In this document: one piece after another, positions 1 through 6,500 of the stretch
How positions within the stretch are numbered: position 1 is the stretch's first letter
Layout of the letters: each line of letters opens with the position of its first letter
NCBI GenBank assembly: GCA_030044455.1
Contig: JASHVU010000057.1
Span: 1 to 7,665 of the forward strand
From: Acidobacteriaceae bacterium
Lineage (GTDB): Bacteria; Acidobacteriota; Terriglobia; Terriglobales; Acidobacteriaceae
Direction of reading: 5' to 3'
Length of the DNA: 7,665 nucleotides
Translations under genes and position numbers: made by a program
The notes under the pieces: generated by a model
What the model saw: the letters and a program-made list of their open reading frames with translations, nothing else
What the model was told of the DNA's origin: nothing
Databases searched by the model: none

Positions 1-105
1 GCAAAGGTAACCAATCCGCTCAAAGAACAGTTCTTTGGCAGCTACGGAGCCCTCAATGACAGATTCGGCGTGCGGTGGATGTTTCAGACCACCAGCCGGG
101 AATGA
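1..105 (+). CDS. C-terminal end of a PhnB-like VOC (glyoxalase-fold) protein, partial
   Basis: An open frame runs from the first base to a TGA at 103-105 and gives 34 residues; the start lies outside the window. The tail contains FFGSYGALNDRFGVRWMFQ, which resembles the C-terminal strand of PhnB/YjdN-like members of the vicinal oxygen chelate (VOC) superfamily, where a 'YG...DRFGV.W' block closes the last beta-alpha-beta-beta-beta unit. Such proteins are small, cytoplasmic and often dimeric. Many have no known substrate, and the name PhnB does not prove a phosphonate role. The stop lies 17 bases from the stop of the converging MgtE/CBS gene. The family call rests on this short motif only, so it is moderate; that it is a real gene end is more likely than not. 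Confidence 0.6.
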   Translation, partial: AKVTNPLKEQFFGSYGALNDRFGVRWMFQTTSRE

Positions 106-122
106 CAGGCGAAACAAGAGTG

Positions 123-1427
123 CTACAGCTTTTCGCGCAGAAAGCTGATGACCTGTTCGGCCTGGACAACGCCTACCATGCGGTTCTGGGCATCGACGAC
201 AGGCAACGCGTGCAGGTTGTACTTGTCGAAGATTTCAGCCAGCTCGTTTTGCTTCATATCGGCCGGGCAGGAGAGGACGCGAGGCTCGGTAAGAACGCTG
301 AGCCGGGTTTCAGGCATCGACATGACGAGACGGGCGAGAGAGACGGCGCCGCGAAGCTCGCGCTTTTCTCCCAGCAGGAATATTTCGGTTACGCTCTCGG
401 GGTCGCCGTCGAAGCTGCGTAGTGCCTGCACTGCCTGGGACACGGTGGCATCGGTGCCAACATAGACAAAGTCGGTGGTCATGCATCCGGCCGCGGAGTT
501 CTCGTCGAATTCGAGGAGTTCCTCGACCTCCTGGCGCTCTTCGGGCTCCATCTCTTCGAGAATGGCGTCGGATTTATCTTCGGGCAGCTCGGCGAGCAGG
601 TCGGCGGCGGCGCCGGGGTCCATCTCTTCGACAATGTCGGCGATGCGTTCTTCGTCGAGTTTTTCAAGCAGCGACTTTTGCAGCTTGGGCTCGACTTCCT
701 CGAGCGCTTCGGCGGCCACCTCTTCATCGAGCGAGGCAAAAATCGCCTCGCGCTCGGCCGGCGCGAGATCTTCAAGAATGTCAGCCAGCTCGGAGGGGTG
801 TATCTCTGCCAGGCGCTCGTGCTCGATGCGCAGCTTGACGCGGCGCGCCGGGTCGGGCTCGATGACGTCGACAAACTGCCAGGGAATAGCGCGGGCATGG
901 AAGCGGCGCGAGAATTTCTCCAGCTGCGGGCGCGGCAGCAGGCCTTTGAAGAGACGGCGGAAGGCGCCACGAATGCCGACTTCGACCTCGGCTACACGGA
1001 GCAGGTGCACGCTGCCGTGGCCCAGCCACTCCAGGTCGACGTCGTTGACGCGGACCACCTTGCGGCCGTGGATGTCGATGATCTGGCGGTCGACGAGGTC
1101 CTGCTGCAGGTAGAGAAAGTTGCCTGGATCGTTGAGAGGAGCAATGGCGTCGGATGAGCGCAACTCGAGAGTGCCGGAAGGGGTCTCCATCACGTCTGTC
1201 GAGGGCACGAGGGCGAGACCGGTGCGGGTCTTGAGCACGAGGCCGGCGACCTTGCCGCCGTCGGGGCCGGTACTGACGGCGATATCTTTTAGCTTGCCCC
1301 GGAGATGGCCCTGCGCATCGGTAACGGGAGTTCCGAGCAGCGCGGTGAGGCTGACGCGGGTCGCGATCGGCTGTTCAGTCCGCTGGTCAATACGCTGCTC
1401 GGGGCGTGTCTCGGCTCTCGACTCCAT
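123..1427 (-). CDS. PRC-barrel / MgtE N-domain / CBS-pair protein without a channel domain
   Basis: This is a soluble protein of 434 residues from the chosen start. Residues about 24-95 and 111-155 look like two PRC-barrel-type segments, with 'LLGTPVTDAQGHLRGKLKDI' and 'IIDIHGRKVVRVNDVDL'. Residues about 208-308 form the acidic helical MgtE N-terminal domain, with repeating blocks such as DEEVAAEALEEVEP, DEERIADIVEEMDP and DKSDAILEEMEP. Residues about 314-432 are a CBS pair that begins CMTTDFVYVGTDATVSQA. In the MgtE magnesium channel these N and CBS domains sense Mg2+ and gate the pore. Here the protein ends after the second CBS domain (FLREKL) and has no transmembrane helices, so a channel role is unlikely. 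A cytoplasmic sensor or regulatory subunit is inferred. In-frame ATGs at 1505 and 1541 would lengthen it by 26 or 38 low-complexity residues. I prefer 1427 because the longest form would leave only 17 bases to the divergent hydrolase start. No candidate start has a strong Shine-Dalgarno sequence. Confidence 0.85.
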   Translation of the reverse strand: MESRAETRPEQRIDQRTEQPIATRVSLTALLGTPVTDAQGHLRGKLKDIAVSTGPDGGKVAGLVLKTRTGLALVPSTDVMETPSGTLELRSSDAIAPLNDPGNFLYLQQDLVDRQIIDIHGRKVVRVNDVDLEWLGHGSVHLLRVAEVEVGIRGAFRRLFKGLLPRPQLEKFSRRFHARAIPWQFVDVIEPDPARRVKLRIEHERLAEIHPSELADILEDLAPAEREAIFASLDEEVAAEALEEVEPKLQKSLLEKLDEERIADIVEEMDPGAAADLLAELPEDKSDAILEEMEPEERQEVEELLEFDENSAAGCMTTDFVYVGTDATVSQAVQALRSFDGDPESVTEIFLLGEKRELRGAVSLARLVMSMPETRLSVLTEPRVLSCPADMKQNELAEIFDKYNLHALPVVDAQNRMVGVVQAEQVISFLREKL

Positions 1428-1544
1428 GGGATGAGTGTAGATCTTAATAGGGGCCGGGGTAGAGTGTTTTGAGGCGAGAGGCGGGGGGCAGATTTCATCC
1501 CGCATTGAGGCCGTGGATATATTCTTTGGTTTGATTTTCATTCA

Positions 1545-1550
1545 GGGAGG
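1545..1550 (+). promoter_or_regulatory. Ribosome binding site deciding the GTG start of the serine hydrolase
   Basis: GGGAGG lies 8 bases before the GTG at 1559-1561. The GTG reads directly into a lysine-rich signal peptide (KKS then a hydrophobic run), which supports this start. It also implies that the preceding 1428-1544 stretch carries the promoters of both divergent genes. No convincing -35/-10 pair was found there; the AT-rich TATATT at 1518-1523 is the only -10-like string. Confidence 0.7.
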
Positions 1551-1558
1551 GCCAGCCA

Positions 1559-2611
1559 GTGAAAAAGAGCCTCTGGATTCTGGTCGTACTGCTGCTTCTT
1601 GCCTCGTTCGAGCTTCACGCCCAGACGGGGAATCTTCCCGGAGTCGATTGGATGCAACTGAGCTCGCCCCAGCAGGCGGGCTGGTCGAACGAGGATCTGG
1701 CCAAGATTGGGAAGTATGTGGAGGAGATTGGATCGACTTCGGCGATGATTGTGCAGCACGGCGTGGTGGTGGCGGCGTGGGGCGATGTGAAGCACAAGTC
1801 GAACCTGCACTCCTGCCGCAAGAGCCTGTTGAGCGCATTGATTGGCATTGCGGTCTCGGAGGGCAAGATCAATCCCGACGATACGCTGGCCAAACTCGGC
1901 ATCGACGACAAGAGACCGTCGCTCACCGATATTGAGAAACAGGCCAAGGTGCGCGATCTGCTTGAGGCCCGATCGGGCGTGTATCACCCCACGGTGTACG
2001 AGACCAAGGGAATGGAAGAGTCGAAACCACCGCGTGGCTCGCACGCCCCGGGAACCTTCTGGTACTACAACAACTGGGACTTCAACGCGCTGGGCTTTAT
2101 CTACGAGCAGGCGACGGGGACGAAGATCTTCGATGCGTTTTATCAAAGAATTGCGCAGCCGATCGAGATGCAGGATTTCAAGCCGCGGGACGGGCATTAT
2201 GTATCCGGCGACGACACGCGCTTCCCGGCATATCTGTTCGATATAAGCGCCCGGGATTTTGCGCGCTTTGGGCTGCTCTATTTGCACCGCGGCAACTGGA
2301 ATGGGGTGCAGGTGGTTCCTGAAAGCTGGGTGGAGGAGAGCACGCGGCCGTACTCGGACACCGAATCAGGCGGTTATGGGTACCTGTGGTGGACGGCCGA
2401 CTCTGCCAGCGGCGCGCAGCCTGAGATTGAGTTCCCCAAAGGAGTTTTCTGGGCTGAGGGTCACCTGGGGCAATACGCGGTGGTGGTGCCGGCGCTCGAT
2501 ATGGTAATTGTGAACCGGGTAGACGGCGACGAGACAAAACGCGTGGTCCATAAGCGGGAGATGGCCAAACTGGTGCACATGGTGGTGGCTGCGGCCCCGG
2601 GAAAGTTGTGA
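1559..2611 (+). CDS. Exported serine hydrolase, class C beta-lactamase family
   Basis: The protein has 350 residues and starts at GTG with a good ribosome binding site. Residues 1-22 form a Sec-type signal peptide: KKS, a hydrophobic core WILVVLLLLASF, then an AQ/TG cleavage region. No lipobox is seen. The mature part carries the three motifs of the serine beta-lactamase/DD-peptidase fold: the SxxK nucleophile motif S85-C-R-K88, the YxN motif at Y170-N-N172, and G301-H-L-G304 in the place of the KTG motif, followed by a hydrophobic strand. The H-x-G form and the sequence style fit family VIII esterase, 6-aminohexanoate-dimer hydrolase or general 'beta-lactamase superfamily' enzymes rather than true AmpC beta-lactamases. 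The substrate cannot be read from the sequence; an ester, amide or peptide is possible. The predicted place is the periplasm. It is followed after 58 bases by the RsbW-like gene. No functional link between the two is evident, and that gap may contain its own promoter. Confidence 0.9.
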   Translation: MKKSLWILVVLLLLASFELHAQTGNLPGVDWMQLSSPQQAGWSNEDLAKIGKYVEEIGSTSAMIVQHGVVVAAWGDVKHKSNLHSCRKSLLSALIGIAVSEGKINPDDTLAKLGIDDKRPSLTDIEKQAKVRDLLEARSGVYHPTVYETKGMEESKPPRGSHAPGTFWYYNNWDFNALGFIYEQATGTKIFDAFYQRIAQPIEMQDFKPRDGHYVSGDDTRFPAYLFDISARDFARFGLLYLHRGNWNGVQVVPESWVEESTRPYSDTESGGYGYLWWTADSASGAQPEIEFPKGVFWAEGHLGQYAVVVPALDMVIVNRVDGDETKRVVHKREMAKLVHMVVAAAPGKL

Positions 2612-2629
2612 AGTGAAATGCTGTGCGGC

Positions 2630-2659
2630 TTGACACAATCGCATCGAGACCGAGAAACT
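2630..2659 (+). promoter_or_regulatory. Possible sigma-70-type promoter before the RsbW-like gene
   Basis: A perfect TTGACA (-35) lies at 2630-2635 and is followed after 18 bases by GAAACT (2654-2659), a poor -10 match (3 of 6). If real, transcription would begin near 2665, almost on top of the GTG at 2670, which would favour the downstream GTG start at 2724. The -35 match is strong and the -10 weak, so this is tentative. Confidence 0.3.
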
Positions 2660-2669
2660 GCGTGGAAGC

Positions 2670-3158
2670 GTGAAATCAGTGGAGTGGTGGCGCGACCACG
2701 CAACGGAGGCGGAGCCGAACCCGGTGAGCGAGCCCAGTAGAGGACGGTGGAGTTTCAAGCTCAACTCCACCATGGAGAGCGTAAGCGAGGTAGAGGCGGC
2801 GGCGGATAAGATGGCCGCCGAGGCCGGGCTGGATGACGATCTGCGTTTTCACATAACCATGGCGGTGCACGAGGCCACGGTTAACGCGGTGCTGCACGGT
2901 AACGAATATGACCCGTCGCGCATGATCAACGTAGTGTTGGAGAATACCGGCAAGGACTTCATCTTTACCATTGCCGACCAGGGAACGGGATTCGATCCCA
3001 ATCACATTCCCGATCCGCTGGCCCCTGAAAACCTTCTCCGCGGCACTGGCCGCGGGATATTCCTTATCCGATCGCTGATGGATGAGGTACACTTTCGACA
3101 ACTGCATCCCGGAACGGAGTTAACGCTGGTCAAGCATCTGGCGCCGGCGGAGAAGTAA
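2670..3158 (+). CDS. RsbW-like anti-sigma factor / serine kinase (HATPase_c_2 ATP-binding protein)
   Basis: The protein has 162 residues from the first GTG. It shows the GHKL ATPase motifs: an N-box H67-E-A-T-V-N72 followed by AVLHGN, a G1 box D103-Q-G-T-G107, and a G2 box G125-T-G-R-G129 followed by IFLIRSLMDEV. This set is typical of RsbW/SpoIIAB-type kinases, which hold a sigma factor (or another partner) inactive and phosphorylate a STAS antagonist. All key nucleotide-binding residues appear intact. The STAS gene lies 124 bases downstream on the same strand and is the natural partner. The start is uncertain. The GTG at 2670 has a GGAAG only one base away, whereas the in-frame GTG at 2724 has GGAG (2711-2714) nine bases upstream. 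The 18 residues between them (EWWRDHATEAEPNP and flanks) look unlike the conserved fold, which begins at about WSFKLNSTMESV. The later start would give 144 residues, nearer the family's usual length. The target sigma factor is not in the window. Confidence 0.88.
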   Translation: MKSVEWWRDHATEAEPNPVSEPSRGRWSFKLNSTMESVSEVEAAADKMAAEAGLDDDLRFHITMAVHEATVNAVLHGNEYDPSRMINVVLENTGKDFIFTIADQGTGFDPNHIPDPLAPENLLRGTGRGIFLIRSLMDEVHFRQLHPGTELTLVKHLAPAEK

Positions 3159-3209
3159 ACCTGAAGCGCTGGCGCCAAAGCTGATTCGGAGCTTGTTCGT
3201 GACCGGGCC

Positions 3210-3237
3210 GGCAGCGGGTCCCCCAACTGTAGCTGCC
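3210..3237. repeat. Inverted repeat upstream of the STAS gene
   Basis: GGCAGC (3210-3215) and GCTGCC (3232-3237) form a six-base dyad with a 16-base spacer. It lies over the expected -35 area of the promoter proposed at 3246-3254. It may be a protein binding site or a weak RNA hairpin after the RsbW-like gene; six-base dyads also arise by chance in GC-rich DNA. Confidence 0.25.
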
Positions 3238-3245
3238 CCCTGAAG

Positions 3246-3254
3246 TGCTATAAC
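3246..3254 (+). promoter_or_regulatory. Extended -10 promoter element for the STAS gene
   Basis: TGCTATAAC matches the extended -10 form TGnTATAAT in all but the last base. It would place the transcription start near 3261, giving a leader of about 22 bases that contains the strong ribosome binding site at 3268-3275. No good -35 lies 17 bases upstream (ACTGTA at 3226-3231), which is usual for extended -10 promoters. This suggests the STAS gene can be transcribed independently of the RsbW-like gene. Confidence 0.4.
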
Positions 3255-3267
3255 CGTATTACCAAGT

Positions 3268-3275
3268 AGGAGGAG
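3268..3275 (+). promoter_or_regulatory. Strong Shine-Dalgarno site deciding the STAS GTG start
   Basis: AGGAGGAG lies seven bases before the GTG at 3283-3285. It is the best ribosome binding site on the + strand of this window. It fixes a GTG start and predicts higher translation for the antagonist than for the kinase encoded upstream. Confidence 0.75.
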
Positions 3276-3282
3276 ATTCTCA

Positions 3283-3627
3283 GTGGCACTATCAATCGCT
3301 TCCAGAGAAGTGGACGGCGTAACCGTTCTGGACCTCAACGGCAGAATCACATTGGGCGAAGGCAGCGTACAGCTGCGCGACGCAATTCGCGATCTCATCG
3401 GCAAGGGACAAAAGAGCATTCTGCTCAATCTGAGCGAAGTGAACTACATTGACAGCTCGGGCCTGGGCGAGTTGGTGAGCGCCTACACCACGGCGCGCAA
3501 CCAGAGCGCAGCCCTTAAACTGCTGGGGCTGACAAAGAAGGTGAACGACCTTCTTCAGCTCACCAAGCTTTACACAGTCTTCGACATCTACGACGACGAG
3601 GCCAGCGGCATCGCTTCGTACAAGTAG
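3283..3627 (+). CDS. STAS-domain anti-sigma factor antagonist (RsbV/SpoIIAA-like)
   Basis: The protein is 114 residues and consists of a single STAS domain, the usual length for this family. It begins with a beta strand, GVTVLDLNGRITLGEGS, and carries the conserved phosphorylation loop YID57-S58-S59-G-L-G62; Ser58 or Ser59 is the expected phosphate acceptor. The rest is the normal helix-strand pattern: ELVSAYTTARNQSAALKLLGL, then LLQLTKLYTVFDIYDDE. In partner switching the unphosphorylated antagonist binds the RsbW-type kinase and frees its sigma factor. Phosphorylation by the kinase turns it off and a PP2C phosphatase turns it on again. Its neighbour upstream is such a kinase, but the phosphatase and sigma factor are not in this window. 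The gene has its own likely extended -10 promoter and a hairpin terminator at 3659-3685. There is no membrane segment, so it is cytoplasmic. Confidence 0.93.
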   Translation: MALSIASREVDGVTVLDLNGRITLGEGSVQLRDAIRDLIGKGQKSILLNLSEVNYIDSSGLGELVSAYTTARNQSAALKLLGLTKKVNDLLQLTKLYTVFDIYDDEASGIASYK

Positions 3628-3658
3628 GCGCTCCGCGCTTTAACTTTTTGGAGCAGAG

Positions 3659-3690
3659 GGCCATCCTGCACTGAGCGGGATGGCCTCCTT
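3659..3690 (+). terminator. Hairpin terminator after the STAS gene
   Basis: GGCCATCC (3659-3666) pairs perfectly with GGATGGCC (3678-3685) around an 11-base loop, 31 bases after the STAS stop. The stem can extend outward by two pairs (A3657, G3656) if G3658 is bulged. The following TCCTTT is a weak U tract on the + strand; on the - strand the flank is A-rich rather than U-rich. A terminator acting in the + direction is therefore the better reading. Confidence 0.55.
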
Positions 3691-3725
3691 TGCGTTGAAC
3701 GGGATAGGACGGAAGGCCTGAGATT

Positions 3726-3739
3726 GATCAGAGCTGATC
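3726..3739. repeat. Near-perfect palindrome in the convergent gap
   Basis: GATCAG (3726-3731) and CTGATC (3734-3739) form a six-base dyad with a two-base centre. The spacing is too tight for an RNA hairpin, so a DNA binding site or part of a repeat unit is more likely. It abuts the hairpin at 3741-3769. Confidence 0.4.
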
Positions 3740-3740
3740 T

Positions 3741-3782
3741 CCCCGGTCCCCAACAGCGAGAGACCGGGGGCACCCGTCGCTG
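3741..3782. repeat. GC-rich hairpin between the convergent STAS and permease genes
   Basis: CCCCGGTC (3741-3748) pairs with GACCGGGG (3762-3769) around a 13-base loop. The loop holds CAGCGA (3754-3759), which is complementary to TCGCTG at 3777-3782, so an H-type pseudoknot is possible. On the - strand it lies 61 bases after the permease stop and could help end that transcript, but no U run follows. It could also be a dispersed intergenic repeat of the REP type; that needs other copies in the genome. Confidence 0.45.
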
Positions 3783-3829
3783 TTTGCGTCAAAGAACCTG
3801 GGAATAAGCCGACGCTTCAGAGGGGGAGT

Positions 3830-6481
3830 TCAATCGACCCGCAGCGCCTGCATGGGTTCGACGCGCATCGCTTTGAGGGCTGGGAAGACGCAGGCCGTCA
3901 CCGCGATGGCGAGCAGCAACAGCGCCACTGCTGCGAACGTGGCCATGTCGTAGGCGCTGACGTGATAGAGAAGACTTGCCATCAGCCGTGTTAGCAGGGC
4001 AGCTCCCGCGAGCCCCAGCGCGATTCCCGCACAGGCCAGTAGAATTCCCTGGCGGAGGATCATCCGCAGCACGCTGTTCCGCTGTGCGCCCAGGGCCATG
4101 CGAATGGCGATTTCGCCGGTGCCTTGTTCGACAAGGTAAGCCATCACTCCAAACAAGCCTACCGCTGCCAGGACCACGGCAAAGACCGCGAACGCGGCAA
4201 GCATGGTCATGGAAAAGCGCTGCCTTGCCATCGAATCCTTGAGGCGCTGATCCATCGTAGCGATGTTATAAACAGGAACTTCCGGATCGATCTCGCGGAC
4301 CTGGGCGGCGATGGTGTCAGCCATTGCTGCCGGATCAGAGGCGGTGCGCGCCACCAGGTAGGCAGTACTACCAAAATTGGGACGATACATTACCATCCGC
4401 GTGTCTTCATTGAGGCCGTATTCTTTCACCACACCGACCACGCCCACTACGGTCAGCCAGGGATCTTTGCTGCTGTTGCGCACATGTTTACCGAGAGCTT
4501 CGCTGTGCGGCCAGAAGAAATGCGCCATCTTCTCATCCACGATGACCGACGCGTTTTTCCCCATGTCATCCGGCGTGAACCATCGACCCTCAGCAAGCGG
4601 AATCTGCATGGCGCGGAAGTAGTCGACCGAGGCGAGGCGTTGATCGACTTGAATCTCGGGCTGATTCGGCGGCGCGACGTATCCCTCGACATCCACTTCA
4701 CCCCAGCCCACAGCCGGCGTCAGGGGTAGCGCCGTGACCACTCCTTCCGCGGTCACGCCGGGCAACTGCCGTACACGCTGTTCGAGCGTGTTGTAGAACT
4801 CGACTCTCTGGGCATGATCCTGGTACTTGACGCCCTCGGCGGAAAGCTGCATTGAGACTACGTGGTCCGGGTTGAAGCCCGGGGGGACGTCGAGGATGCG
4901 CATAAAGCTACGCACCAGCAGACCAGCGCCAACTAATAGAGGAAGCGAGATTGCCAGTTCGGCGATCACCAACACTCCGCGCAGCCGGTCGCGCCGAATG
5001 CTGAGCCCGCCTTGTTGCGCGCCGCGGCTGCCGGCCTTCAGCATCGTGTTCAGATCGACCCGCGCCACACGCAGCGCCGGCAACAGACCGAAGGCAATGC
5101 CAGTAAGAACGGATGTGGCGAACGCAAAGGCGAAGACGCGATAGTCCATGCCCAACTCGTCGAGCCGCGGAATGTTGCCCGGATGCATGGTGCGAATTGT
5201 CTTGAGACTCGCAGCGGCAATGGCCAGGCCGGCAGCGCCCCCGGCGAGACTCAGCATCAGGCTCTCGGTGAGCAGTTGCCGAATCACGCGGCGGCGTCCG
5301 GCGCCCAACGCCGAACGAACCGCGATCTCTTTTTGGCGTGCCGTTGCGCGTGAGAGCAGCAGGTTGGCCACATTGGTGCAGGCGATCAGCAACACGAATC
5401 CGACCGCGCCGAACAATATAAGCAGCGATCCTCTGATGTTGCCTACAACCTGCTCCATCAAGGGCACAACGCTGATGGTGAAGGAGGGATCGCGATGCTT
5501 TTCGATGCGCAGCCGGGTGGCAATGCGGTCGATGTCGGCCTGTGCTTGTTGCGGGGTCACTCCCGGCTTAAGCCGCGCAAGGATGTTGAAGTCCTCAGGG
5601 CCATAGTTTGTTTCATCGCCTGAGTCCATGGGCAGCGGCAGAAAGATCTGCGGCTTATCGATACCCCCAATTGTCGGGATGGCTTCGCGATTCAGCCGAA
5701 AATCGCGCTCAAGCACGCCCACCACCGTGTACGTTTTGCCATTCAGTTCGAGGCTGCGTCCTAAAACCCCCGGGGCACCGCCGAAAACGTCTTTCCAGAA
5801 ACCGTAGGTCAGCACCACATTGTTGCCTTTTCCAGGGTGGTCTTCTGCGGGCAGAAAGACTCGCCCAAGGAGGGGCTGAGCGCCCAGCATGGGCAAAAAG
5901 CTGGATGACGCTTCGATAGCGTCAACCTTCATCGATTTCGACATTCCACCCAGGGCGAAGCTTTCATCGATAAGAATCGCGGTTTGATCGAAGACGTGGT
6001 TCTGGGTGCGAATGTCGTGATACTGGCCGGGCGACGGCCAATCCTGCGGGATGCCGATTCCCGGTGAACGCAGCCACAGCAGCGCAAGCCGGTCGGGATG
6101 CGGATACGGCAACGGCCTCAGCAGCAGAGTATTTGTCACGCTGAAAAGCGCTGTGTTGGCGCCGATGCCGATGGCCAGGGATAACAGAATGAGAAAAGTG
6201 ACGCCCGGAGTCTTTCTCAACATGCGCAGACCGTAGCGCACGTCTTGCCCGAGAATCTCAAGGCTTTTCGTCCCTCGCGCTTCGCGACACTCCTGGCGGG
6301 ACTGTTCAACGCCGCGCAGCGACATGCGCGCAAGCCTGATCGCCTCGTTGTTCGAGACTCCCTGGCGGCGATATTTTTCGGCTTCGCGATCGAGGTGATA
6401 GGCCAGTTCTTCGTCCATCTCCTGGTCGACGGCTTTGCGGCGGAAGAGCGCGCGAAATCTGTGTGTCAGGCCGCTGAGCAT
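3830..6481 (-). CDS. ADOP-family duplicated orphan permease (MacB/FtsX-like)
   Basis: The protein has 883 residues from the chosen start. Residues 1-75 are a cytosolic prefix (RALFRRKAVDQEMDEELAYHL and after) typical of Acidobacterial Duplicated Orphan Permeases. TM1 is at about 93-117, followed by a first MacB-type periplasmic domain to about 340. The first FtsX core has helices at about 352-377, 405-427 and 448-470 and the cytosolic motif EIAVRSALGAGRRRVIRQLL. The duplicated half follows: TM at about 502-527, a second periplasmic domain, and a second FtsX core at about 758-868 with EIAIRMALGAQRNSVLRMIL. It ends in the usual 'RVEPMQALRVD' tail. No ATPase gene is adjacent, which is what 'orphan' means for this family; substrate and mechanism are unknown. 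The ATG at 6481 has AAGGAG (6487-6492) five bases upstream. A longer form starting at 6520 would overlap padR by 20 bases and is less likely. The start is 19 bases after the padR stop, so the two genes are probably one operon. Confidence 0.95.
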   Translation of the reverse strand: MLSGLTHRFRALFRRKAVDQEMDEELAYHLDREAEKYRRQGVSNNEAIRLARMSLRGVEQSRQECREARGTKSLEILGQDVRYGLRMLRKTPGVTFLILLSLAIGIGANTALFSVTNTLLLRPLPYPHPDRLALLWLRSPGIGIPQDWPSPGQYHDIRTQNHVFDQTAILIDESFALGGMSKSMKVDAIEASSSFLPMLGAQPLLGRVFLPAEDHPGKGNNVVLTYGFWKDVFGGAPGVLGRSLELNGKTYTVVGVLERDFRLNREAIPTIGGIDKPQIFLPLPMDSGDETNYGPEDFNILARLKPGVTPQQAQADIDRIATRLRIEKHRDPSFTISVVPLMEQVVGNIRGSLLILFGAVGFVLLIACTNVANLLLSRATARQKEIAVRSALGAGRRRVIRQLLTESLMLSLAGGAAGLAIAAASLKTIRTMHPGNIPRLDELGMDYRVFAFAFATSVLTGIAFGLLPALRVARVDLNTMLKAGSRGAQQGGLSIRRDRLRGVLVIAELAISLPLLVGAGLLVRSFMRILDVPPGFNPDHVVSMQLSAEGVKYQDHAQRVEFYNTLEQRVRQLPGVTAEGVVTALPLTPAVGWGEVDVEGYVAPPNQPEIQVDQRLASVDYFRAMQIPLAEGRWFTPDDMGKNASVIVDEKMAHFFWPHSEALGKHVRNSSKDPWLTVVGVVGVVKEYGLNEDTRMVMYRPNFGSTAYLVARTASDPAAMADTIAAQVREIDPEVPVYNIATMDQRLKDSMARQRFSMTMLAAFAVFAVVLAAVGLFGVMAYLVEQGTGEIAIRMALGAQRNSVLRMILRQGILLACAGIALGLAGAALLTRLMASLLYHVSAYDMATFAAVALLLLAIAVTACVFPALKAMRVEPMQALRVD

Positions 6482-6486
6482 CGGTT

Positions 6487-6492
6487 CTCCTT
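6487..6492 (-). promoter_or_regulatory. Ribosome binding site deciding the permease start
   Basis: On the - strand AAGGAG stands five bases before the ATG at 6481-6479, inside the 19-base gap after the padR stop codon. It supports the start at 6481 over the in-frame ATG at 6520. Confidence 0.7.
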
Positions 6493-6500
6493 GAAAGAGC

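Noticed and set aside
126..147. CAGCTTT/AAAGCTG hairpin (7-base stem, 8-base loop) at the end of the MgtE/CBS gene, facing the VOC gene end
   Set aside because: It lies inside the last codons of the - strand gene and has no U tract on either side, so a terminator call is not supported.
475..1113. Long + strand open frame rich in serine
   Set aside because: It is antisense to the MgtE/CBS gene. Its composition (runs of Ser and Arg) is the mirror of acidic, GC-rich codons, and it has no recognisable domain.
1505..1541. Upstream ATG starts for the MgtE/CBS gene
   Set aside because: They add only low-complexity residues, lack a Shine-Dalgarno sequence, and the longest leaves 17 bases for divergent promoters. 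They are not excluded outright.
1538..2287. 249-codon - strand open frame opposite the serine hydrolase
   Set aside because: The + strand frame has a signal peptide and all three catalytic motifs; the antisense frame has no family features and is a shadow.
4124..4729. 201-codon + strand open frame opposite the permease
   Set aside because: It is antisense to conserved FtsX/MacB coding sequence, with no motif and no ribosome binding site of note.
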